From NCBI GenBank assembly GCA_944474755.1, contig OX104124.1:43229342-43293341 (forward strand): a stretch of 64,000 nucleotides of DNA. Direction: 5' to 3'. Below, one piece after another: positions 22,384 through 34,800 of this stretch. This DNA is from Limnoperna fortunei (lineage: Eukaryota > Mollusca > Bivalvia > Mytilida > Modiolidae). Both the position numbers and the translations under genes were made by a program. The notes beneath the pieces were generated by a model, which saw only the letters and a list, made by a program, of their open reading frames with translations, ran no database searches and was not told the origin of the DNA. Every line of letters begins with the position of its first letter. Positions within the stretch are counted from its first letter, which is position 1.

Positions 22384-24600
22384 TTCAAATTGTGGCACCC
22401 CTTCCCCAGCAATTGTCTAATAATTTCTCAGAAAATACATATATAAAAAATGACTATTTCAGTTGAGGTATGATTAACCAGACTAAGACGTGTTATTTCT
22501 TAAAATCCTTGCTTTTTATAACTGAAAATAAAATTGTCTAAAAAAAATCACTCACTGGATATTAATAATGCTCAAATATAAAGTATAACTGATCATACTT
22601 AAATTTAGTTACTATGTAAACAAGACTTATGTCACAAAATCCTTGTTTTTTAACAAAACATAAGATTCCCCACCCCCAACCCCTATCCCCCCCCCAAAAA
22701 AAGGAAATTTGAATATTTACCTCCTGTTAGAGCTTACAAGAGCAGGCCTACAATAGCAAAATGTTTGCATGCAGCCTACAAACAAATGTGCAAATCTCTT
22801 TTTGGTTTAAATAACTTGCATAGAATAAACATGAAATTATGACACAGTGAAAGGCAGACGGACGAGCCCTTTGCTATATCCAGCCTCACTGCTATGCTAA
22901 TAGATAATGTAAGAGTATAAATTAATTCTTAAAATCATATTTACGTAAAGTTTTACCCAGTCATTAACTTAAATGAATTTTTGCCGTTTTTTACACACAA
23001 AATTGTAATAATTTTAATTTTGTTATATTATTTTTGAGATTTTCACAAAAAACTGTTTCCATGGAAACGCATACTTTTTTTATATTTTATGCATGAGTAG
23101 AAAGGATTTGTTTCAACCTATTATCCTTGTTATTTTTATAAATGTAGCATTTATCATGACAGCTTTCCAGCGTTTACAAGGTATCTTTATTTTTTAAGTA
23201 ATTTTTGCTAAAAATCCCATGCAAATCAAACATTAAATTACTTTTTGTCTATGGAGGAAGGGTTAAATGTCGACTACGGGAGTAATTAAAGTTTAATTGC
23301 AACGTTTGGTTTTGCGAATTTTACCGTAACGCTGGCGAAAAATTCAGGTAGCATTCGTCGTGTTCTAATTAAAACTATGGACAAACCACACAACAAATAA
23401 ATAATCTTTTTACATAAATAGAAAGCTGAGATTCAGAGCTTTTATTTGATACCTTGTTTATACCCGTGGCATTAAAAACGTCCATTTTATTTGGGTTACA
23501 GCTGACGTTGTAGCCAGAAAAACGCTTCACCGGTACCTAGTACCGGTGTGAAAGGGAAGGGGTTAAAATTAAAGTTGTATAAATTTGAATTTCGTTGAAA
23601 TGTGCTTGTTGAAATTTCGAGAAATCTCCAATATGATACTTCTTTGTAAATCTTAAGGACAAAATCATACGTAGATTTCAATATTTTTATCTAGCCATTA
23701 CAAAACTAGGCGCCGTTATCTAGCTGAAAAATTACTTAAACTGACCTTAACCCTCATTCAAACAAACTGACAAAAATTCAAACTGTGTCGTAAAGCTTTT
23801 GAAAAGTCGTAAACGGAAACAAATTAATAGTATGTTTTAAATGGAGTTGTATATTTCAATTAATATATATACAATTGAGTTGTTCGGTAAAATTCATCCT
23901 CATATAAATAGAAACAATTTGTTTTTCTTCAATGATTGTAAATTATTTACAAAGTATTCAAACACGACGCTTTCTGAACACAAGTAAATTACGAGATAGA
24001 CCAAGTTGATGATCAACATAACATTGTACAATGAGTTGCAAACGAACATTGCCGAATTGAGTAATACAGATAATCTTGAGTAAAACTTTAATTATAAGTT
24101 TTGGTAAAATAAATGATAACAGATGCAAATTTAATTTATTAAAGTCCTATGATTACTGCAAGAACTGATAACCGTCATTCCTTTAAACGACGTCTACGTC
24201 GTTTATGATAAAAAGCCGGAAAATTGATCAACGTCAGACAGAAGTGAGTTCCGATTTCATATACTTTATGGATTTCAACTTTGATAGAATAAAATGAAAC
24301 TGTAGATTTGATTGTTTCGATATATAAGGATCATAATTTTGCAAACATCTCAATTTCGAAAATTTTAGACTAAGGTTCCTTTATGAATGACGCCGCTCAT
24401 ATTACAAGAGGATATGAAACAGGATGAGGGGGAATTCCTGTCCACGAATCTTTGAGTGTAAAACCTTTTGGAAACACTTAGCAATGTGTAGATTGGATTA
24501 AGACTATTAAAAGAATTATCCTTCTCGTTGTTCCTTATTTCTGTTACATGATATTTAAGTGATTTTAAGCTTGACGATTTGAAAACAAATACAAGTTGCA
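22384..24600. other. AT-rich non-coding region with a 21-nt palindrome
   Basis: No gene is recognised. At 23528-23548 CACCGGTAC and GTACCGGTG surround CTA. GTTTCCATGGAAAC near 23055 is a 14-bp palindrome. CTATGGAGGAAGGGTTAAAT near 23250 is close to the reverse complement of the CCCTTTCCTCCATA motif at 18726. Confidence 0.4.
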
Positions 24601-24604
24601 TAAA

Positions 24605-25525
24605 GTAAATCATGTACTTGTTTTTTTTTTTAAATTTACAAAAATGCGTAAAACTGATAATTGTTTCTATGATCTCTTATTGTATGCTAGTTATTGTGTT
24701 TTTATGGCTTTATGTTATAACAGTAACAGGTGCATATTCTTTAAAGGCACGAGAACTTGTTTCATAATAAACAGTGGAATATATGACTCGTTGTCACGTG
24801 ATGCCTATAAATAAAATAAATGAAAATCTTTCAATAGCTGTTCTTTTGATACCTCAATGACGCATGTTTAAAATATTTCTTGTGTGACGCATATATAGGA
24901 GGTTTTACAACGATGCACACATAAAAATCCAAAATGCAGAACGTCTCATAATGTTGTTCAGTCATGCTACTTAATATACCAAAAAGTTCGGACATGTAAG
25001 AAATAATCCTCAAAATTACCCTTCAAACAAATTAAAAAGGAAAAATATCAATTTGATTCGACGTCTGTAAAGCATGTACTTATTTTTTAATAATTTTGTT
25101 TGACAAAGTGCATAAAACTGATAAATTTTCTTATGATCTCTTATTGTATACTAGTTATTGTGTTTTTATGGCTTTATGTTACACCAGTAGCAGGTGCATA
25201 TTCTTTAAAGGCGAGAGAAATTGTATCATAATAAACAGTTGAATCAATGACTCGTTGTCGAGTGATGAATATAAATAAATTAATTGAAAATCTTTAAATA
25301 GTTTTTCTATATTATTACCTCAATCACGCATGTTTAAAATATTCTTGTGTGACAAATATACACTCACGTAGCTTCTCATTATATTGTTCAGTCCATGTAC
25401 TTAATATTTCGGATTTTAATTTGAAATAATCCTAAAAAATTTCCCCCAAAACAAATTAAAAAAAGAAAAAAAAACAACATCGATGTACGATATCAATTTG
25501 ATTCGACGTCTGTAAAACTTTAATG
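24605..25525 (+). repeat. Diverged two-copy tandem duplication, about 460-bp unit
   Basis: Unit 1 runs about 24609-25068 and unit 2 about 25069-25525. Shared in order: CATGTACTT, GATCTCTTATTGTAT, TAGTTATTGTGTTTTTATGG, CAGGTGCATATTCTTTAAAG, GACTCGTTGTC, CGCATGTTTAAAATAT, and the end ATATCAATTTGATTCGACGT plus CTGTAAA. It is non-coding and not a known element to me. Confidence 0.8.
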
Positions 25526-25929
25526 ATGACTGTAAATCAAATACGGAAAAGTTATCTCCCCTCATACATGTTTTATGATTTCTACTATGACTCACACAAA
25601 TTAATTTAAATATAACTTAAAGAAATAATCAATACATTGATTTGCAAATAAATGTTTTCAAAATGTTTAAATATATATAGCTCATTGATTTATTGATTTT
25701 TTTGACACATGACAGAGAACTATTTTCCAAAATATGAATATAAAAAAGGTAAATTTTAAGAAGTTATATATAGTATCTTGTTGAGTGTATTATAACTATT
25801 TATATAGCTACACAATATATTAGACTTAGATCGAAGTGCCCTTCAAATGTTTCCCAAATGAGGGAAATTAACTTCTCTGATAATGGTTGATGACGTCATC
25901 ACTATAACATTTTAATTGCAACCAATGGG
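25526..25929. other. AT-rich spacer
   Basis: Nothing recognised. Confidence 0.4.
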
Positions 25930-26285
25930 TTGATGCTTCTGCTGGTGGGCTGTGAGTACCTGAGGTTATCACCAGCAAAGTCGACACACTTCGTTGATGA
26001 CAAGAATATCATTGGTTCTTTCGGTGATATAGTCAATGTCTCAATTTACTGCTTTAAGATTTCGAAAAATGTTCTAACTCTTAGGCTTTCCTATTTTCAA
26101 GGTCTACGTAGCCTTATCCGGATTTGGTATAACGTTTTGGAGTTTTTGTGATAAAAGTTCTACAACCTCTTTATCATTTGGATTTTGAATATTGTTTGGT
26201 TTGAACGCCACTTTTGAGTCTTGATTAGACGAAACGCGCGTCTGGCGTATTAAATTCTATTAACCTTGGCATCTTTGATGACATT
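25930..26285 (+). repeat. Abundant mussel dispersed repeat
   Basis: Contains in order GTGAGTACCTGAGGTTATCA, CACTTCGTTGATGACA, GTCAATTTACTGC, CGTAGCCTTATCCGGATTTG, and the core GACGAAACGCGCGTCTGGCG with ACGCGCGT as an 8-bp palindrome. I recognise this phrase order as a high-copy repeat of Mytilus genomes. The 73-residue open frame in it is not a gene. Confidence 0.65.
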
Positions 26286-28172
26286 TTATTATTTATTTAA
26301 AAAATGATTTCAAACACATGTTTACTCTGCACCAAGTTTTAGATGTAACCTTGTTGTGGAAAATATTACAGGGTATTCAAAAACGTATGAAAGCAAAAAG
26401 ATGTTTTTTTCTAAGAATAACATCAAATTAAGAGTAAAGAGGAAAACTGCCTGTAAATGATGTGAATATTCTCGTCTCTATATCTTCAAACAGGAACAAA
26501 TGTGATCATATACGGGTAATATACACTCTCCAATTACACCAAATTATATATTTTAATCTACGAGCTTGAATTATATTCTGTGAAATATTCACCCATAGTT
26601 TCAATGAAAACTTTTATCGATTGTGACTACCATTCAAATTTTGGATCGGTTAAGAAATTACATTGTGGGCAAAGGACCATCTTTGAAACGTTGAATTTGT
26701 GAACTTTTTACTGTGTAGGCTTTATTTAATTTTTCCGTCTTTCAGTCTGTCTGTCCGTAAGGCCGCCCGCCGTTCCCACTGCCAAAATGTTTTCACGTTT
26801 TCCGTTTTCGCATTAAAGTGCCGTGTTCCATTTAAGCAAACCTGACAAAATCACAAACACAAAATCTTAATACGCAGCTAAATGAAAAGACTTACAGATC
26901 ACACAAAAAACAACAAACTCTAAATCCGAATTTTGTCAGTGTTGTATGTTTTTCGATTCTTGATGTCAGTTTGTTTTTCTTACCGTTTTCATTTTCTTAG
27001 AATAGCTGCAATTAAGATTGTCCAATGTGTTAAATACCCTTTGCTTTTGCCTACAACTATTGATTTGATAGTACAAATGTATATAAAGAGAGATGATTTG
27101 ATTGTACACTTAGACGAACGTTACGAACATTTAAAATGGAAAAAATAGTTAAGTGTTTAAAGATCTAAAATATTTTTAAGGTATAAAATTGACGAGAACA
27201 ATTAAGTAGAAATGTTTATTAATACTTAGACACTTGTTGTTTAGAAGATGCCATACATGCCTTAATATAATATATATTTTTTTAAAAGATAATTCTACCT
27301 ATACACGAATGTTCAAGCTGTGGATACACATATTTACCATTTTCTTAAAAATGTTTAAATATTTTTCAATTGCTGATATGATCATGATGGCTTAGTTTTA
27401 CACAAAAATAGATTTTACTCTAACTAAACAATATGTTGGTTATAGTGATTTATTTACATACAGTAAATACCAGCTGAAACAAACATTTTTAATAATTTAA
27501 TCTAGATCACAACAAAAAACATTCTCAAACGGCAGCTTAAAAAACTAATAGAAGATTATAAATTTCAGGTTTGTCGTTATTTCTACCATAAACAAGAGAT
27601 GTGACCCATTAATAAGGCCAATAATAGAAATCCTTCTATTAACAAGAATATGTAGGTATACATACATTTTTCGATAATGCAGTTCTTCTAATCGCAAAAT
27701 CGTTGCAATTTTATATGTTAATACAAGAACTTTTGTTTTCTTCTATTTCGACATAAACCATTTATGCGTTATAATTTAATAAATTTCAATACGAAGTGCA
27801 TATTTGTTAAAAAAGACATATTTTAAGTAAATAGAAACATTAAACATACAGGTAAATAATATTGCAGTGATTTAAACTGAAAAAAAATGTGCAATGTTTC
27901 CTGTGAGTCGAAGTCCAAATTATAACAATGACACGTCCTTTCCGGAAAATCGTGCACAGTACATGCATCGCCAATCATAACACTGCTATAATTATTCGTG
28001 TATAGTATATACTGTATATAAACAGGTACATTTAGGTCATCTTAAGATGCTCAAATAAGACCAAAACAATATTTATGTGGATTTAAAATTATACAGAATG
28101 TACAATATAAAAAATATACTTAACATGATTTTTGTAATCCTACCACTACATTATAGATTATTCAGGGCATAG
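26286..28172. other. AT-rich non-coding region
   Basis: The open frame at 26933-27148 (71 residues) is hydrophobic at first but matches no family I know. Nothing else is supported. Confidence 0.35.
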
Positions 28173-28270
28173 ACAGGGTATATAATGTCACGTTTGTGTC
28201 TTAGGATTTTTGAACCGAAGGCAAATGTAATAAAAATCATAAGCCGTGAACCTGACATTATATACCATGT
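28173..28270. repeat. Fold-back element, about 39-bp arms
   Basis: ACAGGGTATATAATGTCA (28173-28190) pairs with TGACATTATATACCATGT (28253-28270) at 17 of 18 positions. The stem continues inward with lower identity through TCTTAGGATTTTT / AAAAATCATAAGC. It may be a small MITE or a hairpin embedded in a dispersed repeat. Confidence 0.7.
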
Positions 28271-30308
28271 CAAGACTGAAAAAACCAATAAATTATAGTT
28301 TTCGTCTATATTTTGGCATAATGTGGTTTCATTTTATGTTCGTAGGTATCAATTTTCGTGGATTGACGAAAATATCAATTTCGTTAGATATATAAATTCA
28401 TGTATCGCAAGATCAAATGTAGACAAAAGGTTTAAAAGATCGATATTTTTGGTGAAATGCTTTACATTTGTTGTTTAAACAAAGAATTATTATGTGAGTA
28501 AATCCTATAATTTTTTTAATCGGTTTGCTTTGTTTTAAAGTCGTAAAGTTAGGCTTGTAAAATTTACCTGGGTATTAACCTTGGGGCATTGATATACTTG
28601 CCACATGTCATTAATTCAATTGTTGGTAATGAGAACGATATGATGTTTTTAAAGTAATTACAGACGACAGACCATTCACAAAAACATTAAAATGTTGTTT
28701 GTATTTAATTGCGAGACACTTGGACGCTTTGAATCGTATTTGAAAGTATATTTACTGATTCCTACGATCATTTTACACACTACATTAAGACAAAACACAA
28801 TTGTTTGAATTGTTATTATTACTTCTTTAATACTTTAAATATTTTTGAAGTCATGATTAACTCAACAGCTGTGTTGAAGTATACACCCCGAATTTAAGTA
28901 ATACAAAATAATAATGCAAAGATTACTTCCGTTTTGAACATGCAAAATTATACACAATCCGTGGTTGGTTTGTTGTGTTGAAAATTTAATAACTGTATAA
29001 ACATATTTTGTTTAATCTTCGAATGGTTAACCTACCACACCTTAACATGAGACAATATTTTAACATTTCCATACAAACTCATACGGGTAGTAATATGAAA
29101 CAGTAAAAAATTATGCCATGTACCTTGACCCATCAACTGCCGTTTATATAAATATAATAGTTATTTGGAGTCGTACTTATTTACTCGCTGGATGAGCCTT
29201 TATATTCTTAGTTTATTACTAAGTATATCTTGGTTAAAATTGAAAAAATTTCCTAACCGCATATATATGAGTACAACACCATACCCCTATGATTGCAGGA
29301 TAAAACGCTCTGTTTGTACTTAAGTAATATAATTTTTTTACAATCTTCCAATAACACTTTTAAAGAAAGTTAATACTGTGGTTATAACTTTACATTTTCA
29401 CAAGTATGGTTCGACACCATTACATTAATACATTAAAGCTAGCAAAAGTTGGTATTTAATGAGTATACTTATTTCAATGTTGACAATTAAATTTTGTTAG
29501 TTTGCCTTATGTATAAAACTCGCTTTCGATATAATTTTCTTTTGATCAATAGATATGAAAATACTATAGGATTTTTGTTAAGGATTTATGAATACATAAC
29601 GAAATAAGTTTGAATAATTTTACCAATTTTCTAAAAATTGTCGATGTCGTAAGTTTCCTTAGCTTAGCTTTTACAAACGATGATATGTATTTATCTGATA
29701 TATGAATCTACGTTAATTATTTAATTAATATATATGCATATCTTAAATACTGATTAAATGCTGATTATAACACTGAATCGTTATCATACTTACATATTAG
29801 TAGTTTGTCTAAATTTAACATTAGGCTATCATTGTTATATACTGTACGAAATCACTTGTCAAACTAAAAATAACTACTCGGAACTTTCCAGATTTTAATG
29901 TTTGTTTAAAAATAATAATCTTTTAAATTTTTCTAACACTTGTTAAAAGTGTGATTACTTTGTCAATTATCTTTATCACGTGATCAGGTATGTTTGCATT
30001 TGAAAGCGGAGATCAGTTCCAGTACTATGTGCCTTACACTGCGTCGTTGTATACTAGTTCCACGGGCTGTATATAATGGCTGGACCAAGATTATTTATGT
30101 AATTGTCTCTAATGTTGCATTTGTCAACAATTCCCGTCATAACTCGCATCATAAATACAATTTTATATAAATAAAATAATTATTTTATTCTGCACTGTAA
30201 AGTATTATTCTAATTTGTTTGATAAATTCCATTAAAAATCCTGTAAGTTGCCACAAACAGAAAAGCTGAATGAACCCTACTGAATCCAATGCGGACCAAA
30301 TGAAACTA
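28271..30308. other. AT-rich non-coding region
   Basis: No gene or element recognised. Confidence 0.4.
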
Positions 30309-30360
30309 AATCTATAAATCTATTTATAAAACCGAATCTATAAATCTATTTATAAAACCG
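30309..30360. repeat. Exact 26-bp tandem duplication
   Basis: Units 30309-30334 and 30335-30360 are identical (AATCTATAAATCTATTTATA, then AAACCG). Confidence 0.92.
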
Positions 30361-30849
30361 ATTGAGATACGTCTGTTTGTAGTTTCCTCCTATACAGCCA
30401 AAGTCGTCTCGCGCGGTAAATTGTATATCCTTGGTTGCTTTTATGACGCTTTATAAATATTTCGTATTATTTTAATATTAAGATAAAGATCTAATTATTA
30501 TAGTCAACCATGTATTATAAATTTTTATTATAACATTGTCACGTTTGACATGTAATAACTTTATAAAAATGATTAACATTTGCTTTATTGATAACGACTT
30601 ATTTGCTTTAATGACCATCTAAATAGGTATGTGTATGTTGTTGTACGTATATATACATCATTTTTTTCAACAGTCAAATACAATGATACTAAAAAATCGA
30701 TAGCGGTAATATAAAAAATGTACTTTACGAAGTGTGAACGGTTTGAAATAATATTTATTATTCCATTTGTCATGCTTCAATTAAAGTCGGAAAAACTGTA
30801 ACGCAAATATTCTTGAATTGTAAAAAAATCTTGTGAACAAGATTTAAAA
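30361..30849. other. AT-rich spacer
   Basis: Nothing recognised. Confidence 0.4.
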
Positions 30850-31605
30850 TTTCTTTTTAAAGCTGTGATGCTGAGGAGGGACTTTGATTTTCACCGATCT
30901 GTAACATGTATATATTTTGCACCTGAACTCAAAAACTATATTTCTAAATCTTGTTCTATTTTTAGTAATGGCGGCTAAGTTGTTTGTCGACTGCCATGAT
31001 TTGAGCGATCTTGATAAAGGGCATGCTAAAACTAAAATGTGCAAAGTTTCAAAGCAATCTCTTCAATTGTGTTAAGATTTTCGAAGAAATGTCAAAATTT
31101 GATAAAAATCCGGTAACCCATAACCAATAACCAATAAACGGTGTTCCGACGAATTGACCCTATTATAGATCTAAATAAATGAACATTTTTTCAAAGCTAA
31201 GTTTTCTAGTTCTAGTTCTTATAATTTTCAATATTAAATTTTGATGAATTGAATGGCAATAGCTCCTTTAAAGGGTTGTCGTAGATCTTAATGTAGAGTT
31301 TTGTAGATCTTTAGCTTTCCTCTATCTATTATATGTTTGAACAATAGCCCCAAAACTTGCGTTTTGATCCTTTTTTATTTTTAGAAGCTGTAGCCATGTT
31401 GATTTGTCTGCGACCACCACGATTTATGCAACCTTTAAGTCAATCCCTTTAGTGGTTTGGAAGAAGGTTTTTTTGAAGGTTAATGGACGGACATACGACA
31501 GACGCAAAGTGTCGACAATAGCTCAAATGATAATTCGGGTCAGTAAAGCTAAAAAATTAGCAAATGAATATTTTGGACGAAACTACCCACCTTAGCTTAA
31601 AGCTT
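30850..31605 (+). repeat. Degenerate molluscan dispersed repeat
   Basis: Holds phrases of a familiar molluscan UTR/intron repeat: CTGAGGAGGGACTTTGATTT, GTTTCAAAGCAATCTCTTCA, GCTGTAGCCATGTTG, then GGACGGACATACGACAGACG, GTGTCGACAATAGCTCA and GTAAAGCTAAAAAAT. The 63-residue open frame at 31404-31595 is part of this repeat and not a gene. Confidence 0.5.
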
Positions 31606-31721
31606 AGTTCTCATCAATACGCCTTATACAAAACTCTTTTTTTAATTATAACTGTATCAATACATAAATTAATATGAAAGTTTGGGTAGATATGTGGTAG
31701 TTTTATTATGGAATCTATTTA

Positions 31722-31756
<35 letters not shown>

Positions 31757-31764
31757 TAATAATA
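31722..31764. repeat. (AAT)n microsatellite
   Basis: About 14 AAT units with one interruption near the end. Confidence 0.95.
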
Positions 31765-32729
31765 TTTTATAATTGTATCGTCAATGTGATCCAAACTGAG
31801 AAAAAAATTGTCATATGATGTTTTGCATTCTAAGATTATTATTAGGACGTTATTAATGGATTATATATATTATATAAATGCGTAAGATAATTAATACTAT
31901 ACCGTTTCTGACTTACATTGGAAGAATTTGGTCCTTTTGCGCAATACACTAAAGGACTTTCATATAAATATAATCAATACCACGTGCCAATGAACTAAAA
32001 ATAATATTAGATTTTTAACGAAATTACCAGAGACCACGAGAAGAAAATATTGATCAAATTTATCTAGGACGTCATGTTTATTTGTAAACCATTATTGATC
32101 AATAAAAGATAAGAAATAATATGAACAATATAATATATTGAAATTTGTTTTGAAACTGATTATTTGTGCGTGTGTGTAGTTCACGATTGTGAATAAAGGG
32201 ATACAACCAAAATTGTGTTAAAATTGGGTTTTTTGTATTAACCATACATATCAATAATATTAACATGAGCTCTAAAGAGCTCTTAAAACGACTTTTATTT
32301 TTTAAATGAAAACAAAACATGTTATTTAAATTATCAGAAATTATGACCAAAAAAAGACAAATAAGACACATGTTATTTATATATATAATTAGCATTAATT
32401 TTTCATAATATACCATTTAACGTCATGCATACACATTCAAGCTAGCTATTTCAAGAAGATCATTTTTAATGTAAAAAAACAAGAAGAATAAAACATAATA
32501 AAAGAATTTTAAGATATAAAAAACATACTTATATGTTTGAAGACAATGATAAAAAATAGCTTGTACGAATCAATAAGCTTATTAAATTAATACGATCCAT
32601 GCAAGTATGAGTTGTTATGGTTCTTAATTAGTCATTAAGTAAAATAATTGTTGTTTTACAGAAGAGGTTAATTAATATTGATGTAGCAATTTTTTTACGT
32701 TACAGATGGTCACTGTATTTTTTATCAAT
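31765..32729. other. AT-rich non-coding region
   Basis: No domain is found in the 105-residue minus-strand open frame at 32099-32416, which is hydrophobic by AT-rich composition. Confidence 0.4.
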
Positions 32730-32925
32730 TTTGATTGATTTATTGATTGATTGGAAGCTTGTTTTACGTCCAGCGAGCAGTATTTCAACTACATGTATAT
32801 TGAGGACGAGAACAAGTTAACCAAAAACAAAACAATTGAAAAGGGGGTGACATTTGACACAGGTTACAAAATTTTGACTGTCATTGGAAAAGTATGCAGT
32901 ATTGGGTACGGTCGGAGAATTAGGC
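32730..32925 (-). mobile_element. Diverged 3' part of the 12704-type SINE-like element
   Basis: On the minus strand it reads TGCATACTTTTCCAATGACA, GTTTTTGGTTAACTTG, GAAATACTGCTCGCTGGACG and TAAAACAAGC, followed by TCAATCAATAAATCAATC. This follows the tail of the element at 12704-13108 in the same order. Confidence 0.6.
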
Positions 32926-33512
32926 CGTCTTTAGTTTTCTTTGTGGACAAAAATACGTACTGTTTTTCTATGTTAAATGGCAACATGTATTGTTATTATT
33001 TACATCACTTCATTATAAGTACAAAAGTTTATATAACCAAATCAGGCAACTGCAAAATATAGGTGAGGCAGCAAGTGAAGCATGCAGCACTGTGCTAAGC
33101 ATCTCAAAATGCATCATACGTGGAAGGATAGTTGATGTATGTGAACGAGAGGTCAGTAGCAGGAAAAGATTTATTTTATGATAAACATACAAAAATCAAT
33201 GCCGCTTTCATTTTAAAACAGTTTGATTCGCATTATCTTGTACATGATTTTCTCGTTTAAGTTTTATGATACACATTTATTATAAAGAAACACAAATCAG
33301 GGTCACTTTCCGTTTACAACAGTTTGATTCCCATTATCTTGCATATTTTTTCCCTTTTATTAAGGCTTTTCTGGAATGGCTACGAACGGCACAGTATTGT
33401 TTATCTGTTATCTTTGAGGTACGACTGGTTTCCGCGGTTTAGCTTTTAATTATTTATCCCGTCTAGCAAGCGACGGGAACTAATATTTTGGTAACACTGA
33501 GCCTTTATTAGA
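32926..33512. other. Spacer before the LINE relic
   Basis: Two similar stretches (CAGTTTGATTCGCATTATCTTG near 33221 and CAGTTTGATTCCCATTATCTTG near 33319) form a short local direct repeat. No gene is seen. Confidence 0.4.
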
Positions 33513-34800
33513 TCCCTTAAATATATCTATAACCATTTTTTTCGAACTCCCTTCTGTATAAGGTTCAGTCTGAATTTATGCCTGGACTTTTACTAGCCAT
33601 TAACGAAATATCTCACGAAATTTTATTACCTTTAAATAAAGCGCACAACACAGCTGTAACTTTTTGTTAGATAAGTTGTGCTTTCCACATTTTAGATCAA
33701 AGGTCTCATTTTTAAACTAGAGAATTATGGTATAAAAGAAACCCTGATAAGGTGGGTGAAGTCTTATTTAGAACATAGGCAACAAAAAGTTGCTCTGAAA
33801 GATGGCATATGTGATCTTGGATACTTAAAAGCTGGTGTACCCCAAGGAGCAGTACTTGGACCTCTCATTTTCCTCGTATATGTTAATGATATTGCCGATG
33901 AAGTATTAGGAGTATGTCGACTGTATGCCGACGACATTTCAATGCGGCATACTGCTCCCAATGAACAAAATCTTGTCAATATTGTTAACATCGACTTAGA
34001 AAATATCTCTAAGTGGTCTAATGATTGGTTAGTCAAACTAAAACCAGAAAGACTGACATAAGAGTATTCAGCACTTAAGCCCGACACTCAACATTGCAAT
34101 TTAAATATAACAACGTTCCTATCGACCCATTTTTCTCTCACAAACACCTGGGTTTAATATTCATTTCCGATAGCAAATGGACTGTACACATTAATAGCAT
34201 TATTGATTAAGCTTCTAAGCAGTTAAACGTTTTGCCCAAACTTAAATTTTCATCTCCACGTGTAGCTGAAACCACAGTTTACAATTTATGTAGTAGTCAA
34301 AATTACTCTGTTCCATTAACACGTCTTACTTTATTCCAGCAATTTTTCTTCCCAGCTGCACTTAAACTTTGAAATGATTTGAAAATGTATACGAATTTCG
34401 CCGTCAGTAGTCATTTTCAAGTGTTCATTGAGAGCAAGATATTGCAACTACAAAAAACCACCTGCCTATTACTTCATTGGCAATAGACATTTAAACATTT
34501 TTCATACTACACTACGCTAAAAATGCAGTTTACTAAACCAAGACCTATTTAGTGCCATACTTATTTAAAATACGATCTGTTAATGTTGTACTGCATCAGA
34601 AACTGTAGAACACTATTTTATGTCCTGCAAAAACTACCATATACCTAGGCTGAAATTACAAACAAATTTACTATTGTTTAATTTTACGTTTAGATCTGAA
34701 TACACTGTTATATGGAGAAGTTAATGACAGCTATGAAAACAAGTGCTTACTATTTAAGCACGTTCAGTCATATATCAAAGAAACCGGACGATTCACAACT
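33513..34800 (+). pseudogene. Decayed jockey/CR1-type LINE reverse transcriptase and C-terminus
   Basis: Read across frameshifts and stops: KYIYNHFF, LLYKVQSEFMPG, LAINEISHEILLPLNKAHNT, FC.ISCAF (motif A, catalytic Asp lost), KGLIFKLENYGIKETLIRW, KSYLEHRQQKVALKDG, AGVPQGAVLGPLIFLVYVND (motif B), CRLYADDIS (motif C, both Asp kept). After that come HKHLGLIFISDSKWTVHINS, KQLNVLPKLKF, a region ending in ETVEHYFMSCKNYHIPRLKL, and LLYGEVNDSY...IKETGRF near 34795. The order is that of non-LTR retrotransposons of the jockey/CR1 group. The longest uninterrupted frame is about 125 codons. No 5' half or tail is recognised. Confidence 0.8.
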
